Origin: Verrucomicrobiota bacterium
Lineage (GTDB): Bacteria; Verrucomicrobiota; Verrucomicrobiia; Verrucomicrobiales; Akkermansiaceae
Reading direction: 5' to 3'
DNA length: 59,606 bases
NCBI GenBank assembly: GCA_026397725.1
Contig: JAPLUI010000400.1
Location: 1-59,606 of the forward strand
A program made the position numbers and the translations under genes. The notes under the pieces are model-generated. The model was not told where the DNA came from. It searched no databases and saw nothing but the letters and a program-made list of their open reading frames with translations. Below, piece after piece: positions 31,570 through 40,900 of the stretch. Position 1 is the first letter of the stretch. The number at the start of each line of letters is the position of its first letter.

Positions 31570-32436
31570 TCACTTGATTTCCATGCCGCTTTTGGGCCAG
31601 ACCCAGCGGACCACCTTGCCGTTTTGGATGAGGGCCTTGGCCTCGATGGTTTTCACTCCGAAGATCGTCTCCGCCTTGTAGCGGACCAGGCCGGTTTGAT
31701 AGGTTTCGCCATTGATCACCTCGTCCGCCTCGGCTTTCCAACCGAGGACCTGTTGGAAGGTGAATTCCTTGATGCCGCCGCTGCGGATGTGTGCTTTCAT
31801 CACTTCCACGCTGTCGCCCGTGACGCCGGATGCCGGAGCGCTGGCGGGTGGCTCCGGCATGACCGGCTCGGGCACCGGGGGCGGCGTGACGGCTACCGGA
31901 TCCCGGGTGCCGCCGCTCGAAAACGGGTCGGGTTGGCCGGTTGGGGCCGTCGGCTCAGGCGCGGGGGTGGGGGTGGCAGGTTCCGGTGCGGGCGTGGGCG
32001 TTGGGTCGGTGGTGGTGGCGTTTGGCGGAGGCGGGTTGGCCGCGAGTTGCTCCATCAGGTCGGTGCCGCTCACCGGCACCCGGCCTTCGAAGGGACTGGT
32101 GCCCGGGCTGACGACGACCTGGTCGCCCTCAAGACGGACGAGCTTGAGGCGGTTGCCGGCATCGACTTTCAATTTCAAACCGGAGGCATCCGCGACTTCG
32201 GTGGCGATTTTCAGGGTGACTTGGGCAGGCAGTTGGGCCGGGGTGAGCTTGGCCAGGTCGATGGCGGCCGGAGTGGTGGCTGGCGAGGTGGCGGAGGGCG
32301 GCGGCTGGTGGGGGGTGGTGACTGGCTTGGGTCGCTGGGATGGGACCAGGCCGGTGAGTCGGTACTGCATGGACGGGTAACTCAAGAAACCAGCGAGCGC
32401 AGAGGCGAAAACCAAAATGACGATGAACCCTTTCAT
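31570..32436 (-). CDS. Membrane-anchored protein with a proline/threonine-rich linker
   Basis: 288 aa. One N-terminal hydrophobic helix (about 4-20) is followed by a proline-rich stretch, a small domain (ATEVADASGLKLKVDAGNRL), and a long Pro/Thr/Glu linker. The C-terminal domain (VTGDSVEVMKAHIRSGGIKE to the end) includes VNGE-like and RWVWPKSGMEI segments. No family was recognised. It lies downstream of the superoxide dismutase gene and is read in the same direction. Confidence 0.6.
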   Translation of the reverse strand: MKGFIVILVFASALAGFLSYPSMQYRLTGLVPSQRPKPVTTPHQPPPSATSPATTPAAIDLAKLTPAQLPAQVTLKIATEVADASGLKLKVDAGNRLKLVRLEGDQVVVSPGTSPFEGRVPVSGTDLMEQLAANPPPPNATTTDPTPTPAPEPATPTPAPEPTAPTGQPDPFSSGGTRDPVAVTPPPVPEPVMPEPPASAPASGVTGDSVEVMKAHIRSGGIKEFTFQQVLGWKAEADEVINGETYQTGLVRYKAETIFGVKTIEAKALIQNGKVVRWVWPKSGMEIK

Positions 32437-32545
32437 ATGTGTGGAAGACTACGTGCGCTTTCATAGGAATCTTGGGAGCTTCTTGCAAGAACAAAAAACG
32501 GAGAACAAGAAACGAAAAGGTGCTTGGTGCAAAAACCCGCCGTGA

Positions 32546-33274
32546 TCAGCGGCCGCCCGAGCTTGCCTCAAAGCGCTTGGAGACGGCGGGCCAGTTGACG
32601 AGATTCCACCAAGCGGCGATGTAATCCGGCCGGCGGTTCTGATAGTGGAGGTAATAGGCGTGTTCCCAGACATCGAGGCCGAGGAGCGGAGTTCCAAGGT
32701 CGGCATCAGGCACCAGGCCTTTCATCAGGGGATTGTCCTGATTCGGCGTGCTGGTGATCCGGAGCTTGCCGTCATGGATGATGAGCCAGGCCCAGCCGGA
32801 GCCAAAGCGTTTGGCGGCGGCCTCCCCGAAGGCCTGGCGAAATCCGGTCATGGAACCAAACGCGGCGTCGAGGGCGGTGCCGAGTTTGCCGGAAGGCTTG
32901 CCGGATTGCGCCGCCGGCGCGAGGGTCTGCCAGAAGAACGAGTGATTCCAGTGGCCGCCACCGTGGTTGCGCAGTGAGGTGCGCAACGCTTCATCGGCAA
33001 GGCCCGGCAGCGAGCCTAGCAAATCATCAGGCGGCCGCCCCGCGAGGTCGGGTGCCTTGGCGAGCGCGGCGTTGAGGCCGGCGACATAGGCCGCGTGGTG
33101 CTTCCCGTGGTGGATTTGCATCGTCAGCGTGTCGAAGTGGGGTTCGAGCGCATCGAACGCGTAGGGCAGCGGCGGCAAGGTGGCGGCGGAACTTGCCGCG
33201 GCGTGCGCGACGCCGGGAAGCATGGCGGCACCTGCGGTGAGGCTGGCCAGTTGGACAAAATTGCGGCGGTTCAT
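32546..33274 (-). CDS. sod: Fe/Mn superoxide dismutase with twin-arginine signal
   Basis: 242 aa from MNRRNFVQLASLTAGAA; a start at 33292 would add six residues. The N-terminus carries RRNFVQLA, a twin-arginine (Tat) motif, then a hydrophobic stretch ending VAHAA. The mature enzyme has LPPLPYAFDALEPHFD, QIHHGKHHAAYV, WNHSFFWQTL, and the metal-ligand block DVWEHAYYLHYQNRRPDYI. It converts superoxide to oxygen and peroxide. Export of a folded metalloenzyme through Tat would put it in the periplasm, whereas most Fe/Mn SODs are cytoplasmic. Divergent from the gene at 33441. Confidence 0.9.
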   Translation of the reverse strand: MNRRNFVQLASLTAGAAMLPGVAHAAASSAATLPPLPYAFDALEPHFDTLTMQIHHGKHHAAYVAGLNAALAKAPDLAGRPPDDLLGSLPGLADEALRTSLRNHGGGHWNHSFFWQTLAPAAQSGKPSGKLGTALDAAFGSMTGFRQAFGEAAAKRFGSGWAWLIIHDGKLRITSTPNQDNPLMKGLVPDADLGTPLLGLDVWEHAYYLHYQNRRPDYIAAWWNLVNWPAVSKRFEASSGGR

Positions 33275-33440
33275 GGTGGTGAGTGGTTGCATGATCCGAA
33301 CCCGATAGGCCAGCTTCGCGGAAAATCAACCGGATAAACGCCGCCCGTCCACCAGCGCCAGCAGTTGCCCACCTCAAGATCGGGGATTGCGTCGCGCGGG
33401 GATTGGTCCTAGGCTCGGGTGCGAGAGGGATAATATAACA

Positions 33441-34109
33441 ATGATGGCGTTTCTTTTCAGTTGTGAATATGCGACCTGCGCGGTGCCTGAAGCTTATCGG
33501 GAGCTGTTCAAAGGGGCGGAGGAAATCGTCACCTCGGCGGATGGCTGGGATTCGGGGGCCTTGAATCTGGCACAGAGTTTCTCGATGCGGTTCCGCACCC
33601 CCTTGGTGCATGGGCTGTACACCCGCCTGCTGTTCGATTTGGATGCGGCGGGGGATGCCCGCTGGAGTCGGTTTTCAAACAAGATTCCGGAGGCGGGCCG
33701 GCAGCGACTGGTGGACCGTGAAGATGCAGCCTATCGGATCTCGCTCCGCCAACGCATTGCAGAAGACCTGCGGCGGCATCCCTCGATGTTGCATTTGAGG
33801 GTGCGCACGGTGGCGGCGGATGAGGGGCAGGTGGTGTTGGAAAGTTTTGTCGATGGCGGATTGGGCGAAGCACTGGCGGCAGCCTGGCGGGGTCAGTTGT
33901 CGGGCTTGGGCCTGGACGTCAGTCACCAACGCGGAGTTACAGGCTCCGCGCTGGCTGCGGAACTGGCGGCATTGTTTCCGGCGGAGCGCTATGGCTTGAT
34001 GCGGATCAAGGTGGCCCAGTCGTTTTTTCTCGAAGGCCGCCCATGGCGCTGGGAGGCCCTGAAAAAAGCGCTGCTGGATTCCCTGGTGGCAGTGACGGCG
34101 GAAGGGTGA
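33441..34109 (+). CDS. N-formylglutamate amidohydrolase-like protein
   Basis: 222 aa. FSCEYATCAVPEAYRELF, then GWDSGALNLAQSFSMRF and LVHGLYTRLLFDLD follow the family order ('HG..P..Y..LF', 'D.GA..LA', 'SRL..DLNR'). The first block has CEYATC where HG-type residues are usual, so the zinc site may be altered. The N-formylglutamate amidohydrolase family cleaves formyl groups from N-formylglutamate or related amides. Start ATG at 33441 (another at 33444), with GAGAGGG about ten bases upstream. Confidence 0.75.
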   Translation: MMAFLFSCEYATCAVPEAYRELFKGAEEIVTSADGWDSGALNLAQSFSMRFRTPLVHGLYTRLLFDLDAAGDARWSRFSNKIPEAGRQRLVDREDAAYRISLRQRIAEDLRRHPSMLHLRVRTVAADEGQVVLESFVDGGLGEALAAAWRGQLSGLGLDVSHQRGVTGSALAAELAALFPAERYGLMRIKVAQSFFLEGRPWRWEALKKALLDSLVAVTAEG

Positions 34110-34335
34110 AGAGACGGATGAGCAGACCCGACCCCCGCCCTCTGCCCTCTGCCCTCTGCGCACCCGCCATTTCCTGCTCATCTCACGCCGCTGGCGACAC
34201 GTGGGCGTGCCCGGCGGTGTCCCGCCCTGCCGACCTCTGGCCTCTGACCTCTGACCTCTGACCTCTGACCTCCGACCTCTGACCTCTGACCTCTGACCTC
34301 TGACCTCTGACCTCTGACCTCTGACCTCTGACTTC
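34110..34335. repeat. Heptamer tandem arrays CCCTCTG and CTCTGAC
   Basis: Three tandem CCCTCTG units (34138-34158), then about fourteen CTCTGAC-type 7-base units between about 34233 and 34333, nearly perfect. The stretch between them (34159-34232) shows no gene. It lies between convergent genes. A CRISPR array is excluded because the unit is 7 bases with no spacers. Confidence 0.8.
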
Positions 34336-36008
34336 TATCGCGGCAGCGGGAAGGCGCGGTTGAAGGCGAAGACCCGGTCCCGAATGGCGTGCAACTTGGC
34401 AGCATCCTCGGGCGTGGCAAGGACTTCATGGATGAAATCGGCGACTTGTTCGACCTCGGCCTCGCGCATGCCCCGAGTGGTGACGGCGGGGGTGCCGATG
34501 CGGATGCCGCTGGGTTTCATCGGCGTGCCGGTATCGAAGGGAATGGAGTTTTTGTTCACGGTGATGCCCGCCAGATCGAGGGCCTGGGAAGCGAGGGTGC
34601 CGTTGAGATCCTTGGTGCGGAGATCGACGAGCATGAGGTGGTTGTCGGTGCCGCCGGAGACGATGCGGAAACCATGGCGGGTGAGCCGTGCGGCGAGGGC
34701 GCGGGCGTTGCTAACGACCTGCTGCTGGTAATCCCTGAAGGCCGGCTGGAGCGCCTCGCTGAAACAGACCGCCTTGGCGGCGATGACGTGCATGAGCGGC
34801 CCGCCCTGAATGCCGGGGAAGACCTGGGCATCGATCCGTTTGGCAAACTCCTCCTTGCACAGAATGATGCCGCCCCGCGGACCGCGCAGGGATTTGTGCG
34901 TGGTGGAGGTGACGAAGTCCGCGTGCGGGACCGGGCTGGGATGAACGCCGGCGGCAACCAGTCCGGCAATGTGCGCCATATCGACGAAGAGATATGCGCC
35001 GATCTCGCGGGCCAGGCGGCCCATGCGCTCGAAATCGATGACCCGGGAGTAAGCGGACGCGCCCACGGTGATGAGCGCGGGCCGGAGGGCGCGGGCCGTG
35101 GTTTCCAACTCGGCGTAGTCGATCCGTTCATCGTCGGGGCTCACGCCGTAATGGGTCACGGCATAGAAGCGACCGGAGAAATTCGCCTTGTGGCCGTGGG
35201 TGAGATGGCCGCCGTGGGCGAGATCCATGGTTAGAATCCGGTCGCCTGGCTGCAGCACCGAGAAGTAAACCGCGGTGTTGGCCTGCGAACCGGAGTGGGG
35301 TTGCACGTTGGCATGCGCGGCCCCGAAAATCTCCTTGGCCCGGTCGATGGCGAGTTGTTCGATGACGTCCATGTTTTCACAACCGCCATACCAGCGGCGG
35401 CCGGGATAGCCCTCGGCATACTTGTTGGTGAGGACGGACCCTTGGGCTTCCATCACAGCGGGTGAGGCGAAGTTTTCCGAGGCGATCAGCTCGATGTGGT
35501 TGCGCTGGCGGTGTTCTTCCGCAGTGATGGCGGCGAAGCTTGCCGGATCAATCTCGGCGAGGCGGCTGCCGGAGGCCTTGCACACCCGGGTGGCATGGCG
35601 GCCGCCTGCAAAGGCCGTCGCGAGAAAGACCTCGGCCATCGCAATGCTGGTGGCCGCATCGGAAAATTTTCCCGCGAGGCAGAGGATGTTGGCGTCATTG
35701 TGCTGGCGGACGATGCTGGCTTCCTCGGGCGAGCGGGCGTGGGCCGCCCGCACATGGCGATGGCGGTTGGCGGCGATGCACATGCCGACGCCCGAGGTGC
35801 AGGCGAGAATGCCGAAATCGGCAGTGCCATCGGCCACGGTGCAGGCCACCCGATTGGCATAATCGGAGTAATCGACGGCCTCGTGCGTGTGGGTGCCGAA
35901 GTCTTCGATTTGATGACCGGCGGCAGCGAGGTGCGCGGCCACGGCGTTCTTGATGTCAAGGGCACCGTGGTCGGCGCCGAGGGCGATGCGGAGGGATGGT
36001 TGGCTCAT
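34335..36008 (-). CDS. RpiB-GlyA fusion: ribose-5-phosphate isomerase B / serine hydroxymethyltransferase
   Basis: 557 aa. Residues 1 to about 145 are RpiB: IALGADHGALDIK, DYSDYANRVA, ILACTSGVGMCIAANRH with Cys70 at the catalytic position, and RQHNDANILCLAG. From about 150 to the end is GlyA: NHIELIASENFASPAV, NKYAEGYPGRRWYGG, QPHSGSQANTAVY, and TTHKSLRGPRGG with the PLP lysine at 372. RpiB interconverts ribose and ribulose 5-phosphate; GlyA makes glycine and 5,10-methylene-THF from serine and THF. Both parts look complete, so both activities are expected. Start ATG at 36008. The join is continuous in one frame and not an overlap of two genes. Confidence 0.9.
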   Translation of the reverse strand: MSQPSLRIALGADHGALDIKNAVAAHLAAAGHQIEDFGTHTHEAVDYSDYANRVACTVADGTADFGILACTSGVGMCIAANRHRHVRAAHARSPEEASIVRQHNDANILCLAGKFSDAATSIAMAEVFLATAFAGGRHATRVCKASGSRLAEIDPASFAAITAEEHRQRNHIELIASENFASPAVMEAQGSVLTNKYAEGYPGRRWYGGCENMDVIEQLAIDRAKEIFGAAHANVQPHSGSQANTAVYFSVLQPGDRILTMDLAHGGHLTHGHKANFSGRFYAVTHYGVSPDDERIDYAELETTARALRPALITVGASAYSRVIDFERMGRLAREIGAYLFVDMAHIAGLVAAGVHPSPVPHADFVTSTTHKSLRGPRGGIILCKEEFAKRIDAQVFPGIQGGPLMHVIAAKAVCFSEALQPAFRDYQQQVVSNARALAARLTRHGFRIVSGGTDNHLMLVDLRTKDLNGTLASQALDLAGITVNKNSIPFDTGTPMKPSGIRIGTPAVTTRGMREAEVEQVADFIHEVLATPEDAAKLHAIRDRVFAFNRAFPLPR

Positions 36009-36062
36009 GGGGCGGGCGGGCGGGCATTCAATGCGGGGAACGGCAATTTGGAAATCGGAAAT

Positions 36063-37772
36063 TCAAGGAATGGTTCGCGGGGTGGGTGCCGCCCGCACAT
36101 CCTGAATGACCAGTTGCAGGGTGGTTCGTCCGCGGAAGGTGTTCCGATCGATGGAAAACGCGATGTCCCACGGCGGATCGGGGAGGGGACATTCGCCGCC
36201 GCCGAAGAACACGGCGTCTCGTTCGTGCCGCTCCTGCCGCAACATCAGGCGCAGGTGCTGGTTTTTCATGCGCAACGGCGGCCGGCTCAAGCCCACCTGG
36301 CGTGCCACGAAAATCGGCTGCGGGTTATGGTTGCCGAACGGTTGCAGCAGCTCATAGCTGGCGAGGAACTCCAATGACAGCAGGTCAAAGGTGATCTCGG
36401 CATCATAGTAGAGCTTGGGTTGCCGTTGCTCCTCGTTCGTCGAGGCCAGCACGTATGCGCCAAAATGCTCGCGGAAGCTCTCAATCCGATCCTCATGAAT
36501 GGAGAGTCCGGCGGCCATCGCATGACCGCCACCCTCCCGCAGATCCTCGCTGCATGCACGGATGGCCTCGACCAGGGAAACCCCCTCGATGCTGCGTCCC
36601 GAGCCTTTGCCGATGCCGTCCGCGTCAATCGCCACCACAAACGTCGGCTTGTGATACTGCCGCATCAAGCGCGAGGCCACGATGCCCACCACGCCGTGAT
36701 GCCATTCGCGCGAACCGATCACTATCACCGGATCGCACGAGGGATCGAAATTGGCCAGCAGCTCGGTCGCCTGCTGCCGGATCAGGCCTTCGTGGGTTTG
36801 GCGCTCGCGGTTGTAGGCATCGAGTTTCCTGGCCAGCACCATCGCCTCAGCGCCGCAGCCGGTGGTTAGCGTGGCGAGGGCGTCATCGGGCGCATCCATG
36901 CGGCCCGCCGCATTGAGCCGCGGACCAATGCGGAACCCGACATCCATGGAAGTGACGTCACCATTCATGCCGGTGACTTCTTTCAGGGCTCGCAGGCCGG
37001 GATTGAGCGTGTGGGACAACTGCTTGAGCCCGTGCCGCACCATCAGGCGGTTCTCGCCGATCATCGGGACAATGTCGGAAATGGTGGCCACCGCAACGAG
37101 ATCAATCAGTTCTCTCAGATCCAGTTCTGCCGGACGGGTTTTCAGCAACGCATGGCCGAGTTTGAAGGTGACCCCGGCGGCGCAAAGATAGGTGAATTCC
37201 GTGCCGCACTTCGGATTGACCAGCGCGCAGCAGTCCGGCCGTCCGCCGGGCCCGGGCTCATGATGATCGACGATGAGCACATCAATGCCTGCCGCCCTCA
37301 GCGTCGCCACCTCGCTCACGGAAACCGTCCCGCAATCCACGGTGATCAGCAAATCCGGCTTGTGCCCTTCCGCCATGCAGCGGGCCAGTGCCGCAGTGCT
37401 CAGGCCGTAACCCTCCGGTCCCCGCTTTGGAATGAAATGGCGCGGCTCCAAGCCATAGGCCTGCAAAATCCGCCGCATCAGGGTGATCGAGGTCACGCCA
37501 TCCACATCGTAGTCCCCGAAAATGCACACGTGTTCCTGCCGGTCTGCGGCCAGCAGAATGCGAGCCACGGCCAAACTCATGTCCGGAAGCAAGAATGGAT
37601 CTGCCAAATCCCGCAGTTTGGGATGCAGATATTCCTCAATGGCAACCCCCTCTGGCAGCCCCCGCTGGCGGATCAAATGCTCCAAGATTGGCGGAAACGA
37701 GCCGGCCGAACCATTTTCCTTGGATTGAAACGGTTCGCCGCGTGGAATCCAGCGTAAGGGTAGGGCTCGCAT
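36063..37772 (-). CDS. recJ: Single-stranded-DNA exonuclease RecJ
   Basis: 569 aa. DHH-family exonuclease degrading single-stranded DNA 5' to 3' in recombination and mismatch repair. GDYDVDG at 86-92, LLITVDCGT, VDHHEPGPGG (DHH at 169-171), AVATISDIVPM, FRIGPRLNAAGRM and EGGGHAMAAG near 410 are intact in order. Length is normal. A weak period-7 repeat (AATTTGG/AAATCGG/AAATTCA) overlaps its last codon. Confidence 0.95.
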   Translation of the reverse strand: MRALPLRWIPRGEPFQSKENGSAGSFPPILEHLIRQRGLPEGVAIEEYLHPKLRDLADPFLLPDMSLAVARILLAADRQEHVCIFGDYDVDGVTSITLMRRILQAYGLEPRHFIPKRGPEGYGLSTAALARCMAEGHKPDLLITVDCGTVSVSEVATLRAAGIDVLIVDHHEPGPGGRPDCCALVNPKCGTEFTYLCAAGVTFKLGHALLKTRPAELDLRELIDLVAVATISDIVPMIGENRLMVRHGLKQLSHTLNPGLRALKEVTGMNGDVTSMDVGFRIGPRLNAAGRMDAPDDALATLTTGCGAEAMVLARKLDAYNRERQTHEGLIRQQATELLANFDPSCDPVIVIGSREWHHGVVGIVASRLMRQYHKPTFVVAIDADGIGKGSGRSIEGVSLVEAIRACSEDLREGGGHAMAAGLSIHEDRIESFREHFGAYVLASTNEEQRQPKLYYDAEITFDLLSLEFLASYELLQPFGNHNPQPIFVARQVGLSRPPLRMKNQHLRLMLRQERHERDAVFFGGGECPLPDPPWDIAFSIDRNTFRGRTTLQLVIQDVRAAPTPRTIP

Positions 37773-37972
37773 GAGGTGCGCCGACTCTGCCCGGCAAAAC
37801 CGGCTCGCACAAGGCCGGAAATTGCAAATCGTGGCGGCGCATGGTAGCCGCCATCACCCATCCTTGAGCGTGATGGCAAGTTGCTGCAAATCATTGATCT
37901 GTCTCCATGTATCTGTTTGAGATATGGCTTGACCATCTTCGAAGCTCCCCCCGAACCTACCAGCAAGCCCTT
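37773..37972. other. Divergent spacer between recJ and the PATR giant
   Basis: 200 bases, probably holding both promoters; no clear -10/-35 pair was recognised. An in-frame extension of the PATR gene to 37907 has no supporting signal, so the start MKTPACLRW at 37973 was preferred. Confidence 0.5.
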
Positions 37973-40900
37973 ATGAAAACGCCAGCTTGCCTTCGATGGA
38001 CGCGTTTTGGATCACTCGCCGCCGTGATTGCCGTGTTGCTGTTGTCCCACTCGAGCCCGGCGGCGTCGATCACCTGGAATGGCGCTCCCAGTGGCGGCAC
38101 CTGGGACTCCACCAACACGAACTGGAACACGGCAACTCCGGATCCTTGGACGACCGACCATGGCGCGTCCAACGTCGCCATTTTCGACACTGCCGGCCTC
38201 ACCCTGAATGTGACCGCCGCCACCGCGAACGGCATCACGTTTACCCAGGCGGCGACCCTGAGCGGTGGCACCCTCACGCTGGCGGGAACCAGTCCTTCAA
38301 TCACCGGCACAGGCACGATTGGATCGGAGGTGGCTGGCAGCGCGGGTTTCACCAAGGCCGGTGCGGGCACGCTCACGCTCTCCGGTAATAACAGTTACAC
38401 GGGCACCACCACGATTGCCCCCGGCAGCACGCTTTCCATCAGCAGTGACGCCAACCTTGGCACGGCACCGGCCACGGCCACGGCGGGCAGCTTGGTGATT
38501 GACTCCACCGGCACCCTGGCCACGACGGCGAGTTTCACGCTCAACTCGAATCGTGGCATCAAGATCGGTCCCAGCACCGGCACCGGTGTCGGCACCTTTG
38601 ACGTGGCCACCGGGACCATCCTGACCTACGGCGGCATCATCACCAGCAACGGTGCCAGCGGCACGGGTGGGCTCACCAAAGCGGGTGCCGGCACGCTGGT
38701 GCTCGCCGGGGCTAACACCTACACCGGCGACACCACCATCGCGGCGGGCACAGTGAGGCTGGGCACGGGCACGGCGCTCCCGTCCGGCCTGGGAAAAGGC
38801 AACGTCGCCGTGACCGGTACTCTGGACTTATACGGTTACAGCCTCAGCATCAACGGCCTTTCCGGAGCGGGCACGGTGACCAGCGGCGCGGCAGGCGTCA
38901 TGACGCTGTCTGCGGGTGGCAACAACCAGACCAGCACCTTCAGCGGGATGATCCAGGACGGTTCCGGCACGCTTGGACTCACCAAGACCGGCACCGGCAC
39001 CCTCACGTTGTCCGGCAACAACACGTTCACCGGCGGCGTCACCATCAATGGCGGCATCCTCCAGCTCGCCAATGCCGGCGCTCTCAACAGCACGAATCCT
39101 AACAGCCTGACCTTCGGACCGGGCGCGGCAATGGGCACCAAGCTCCAGCTCAACGGCAACAGCGTGACGGTCAGCAGCCTGGCCACCAACGCCACGCCCG
39201 GCACCGTGATTGTTGAAAACGCGAATGCTGCGGCCGTCACCCTCACGATCAACCAGGCTGGCAACACCACTTTTGCCGGCGTGCTCCAAAACCAGGCCGG
39301 CGGCGGCGGCGGCGTGCTTTCACTCACCAAGTCCGGGGCCGGCAGCCTCACGCTTGCCGGCACCAACACCTATACCGGAACCACCACGATCTCCGGCGGC
39401 ACGCTGGCGCTCGCCGGCGGCACCGCCGTGTTGGACACCGGCGCGGTTGTTCTAACAAACACGGCGGGGGCCACCCTGCTGCTCAGTGCCAGCGAAACCA
39501 TCGGCTCGCTCGCCGGCGGCGGGGCCAGCGGTGGTAACGTGAACCTGCAAAGTTATGTGTTGACCAGCGGCGGGGCCAACACGGACACCATCTATTCCGG
39601 CGTGATTTCCGGCACCGGCTCGCTGGTGAAAACCGGCAGCGGCACGCTGACGCTGGCGGCGTCCAATACCTATTCCGGCAATACGACGGTGTCCGGCGGC
39701 ACCCTGAAATTCGGTGCCAACAATATATTCCAATATGGTGTTGGCCAGGGCGACATCACCGTCAATGGAACCTTGGACCTCAACGGCAGAACCTTGAACA
39801 ATGGCAGAATCAACGGGCTGAAAGGCTCCGGCACCGTGACCAACAGTTCTGCCACGGCCGCTTATCTCACCGTGGGTTATGGCGATGCCAGCAGCACCTT
39901 CAGCGGCTCTCTGATGGATGGCGCAGGCACCGTGGCGCTCGCCAAGACCGGTGCCGGCATTCTAACGCTTTCCGGCAACAGCAATTACACCGGCACCACG
40001 ACCATCACCCAGGGCACCCTCAGTGTCAGCAATCTGGCAGCAGGCGGCAACCTCGGCAGCGGCAGCGGCGCGTTGGTGCTTGGCGATTCGGCTAACGCTG
40101 GAGTGCTCTTCTACACCGGCACCACGGCCTCATTTTCGCGCGGCTTCACCGTCAATGCCAGCGGCGGGGAAATCGACACCACCACCGCCGGCCAAACCCT
40201 CACCCTCAGCACCGGCAATGTGGCAACCGGCGGCGCCTTCACCATCGGCGGCGCGGGCAACACTTCGATCACCAGCAACATCACCGGCGCCGGCAGCCTC
40301 AACAAAACCGGCGCGGGCATCCTCACCTTGTCCGGAGCCAACACTTACAGCGGTGCCACTAACATTAAGAACGGAACGGTGGTCCTTGCCGTCAACGACA
40401 GCGGCCTGAAATCCACCACCACCCTGACCCTCGGCGACGCCACTCTCAACACCAACGGCGTGCTCAAACTCGACGGCCACACCCAGACGCTGGCCGGTCT
40501 AAGCGTCGCCGGCAGCGGCACCGGCAACCGCGTCACTGGCGGCAATGCCGCGCTCAGCACGCTCACCCTCAACAACGCGGGTGCCAACACCTTCGCCGGC
40601 ATTCTCGGCGGCACGGGCACCAACGACAACGGCCTCGCGCTCGTCAAGACCGGTGCCGGCACCTTGACGCTTGCCGGCACCAATACCTTCACCGGCGGAG
40701 CCACCGTGACCGCCGGCACGCTCTCTATCAGCCGTGACAACAACCTCGGCGGCACCAGCGGCGGGGTCATCCTCAACGGTGGCACGCTCTCGGCCAATGC
40801 CAGTTTCACCCTCGGTAGCGGCCGCAGCGTCCTGCTGGGTCCCGCCAGTGGCAGCGGCAGCGGCACGCTGGATGTCACCACTGGCAACACGCTCACCTAT

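Noticed and set aside
34233..34333. CTCTGAC array as a possible CRISPR
   Set aside because: Unit is 7 bases with no spacers; it is a simple tandem repeat.
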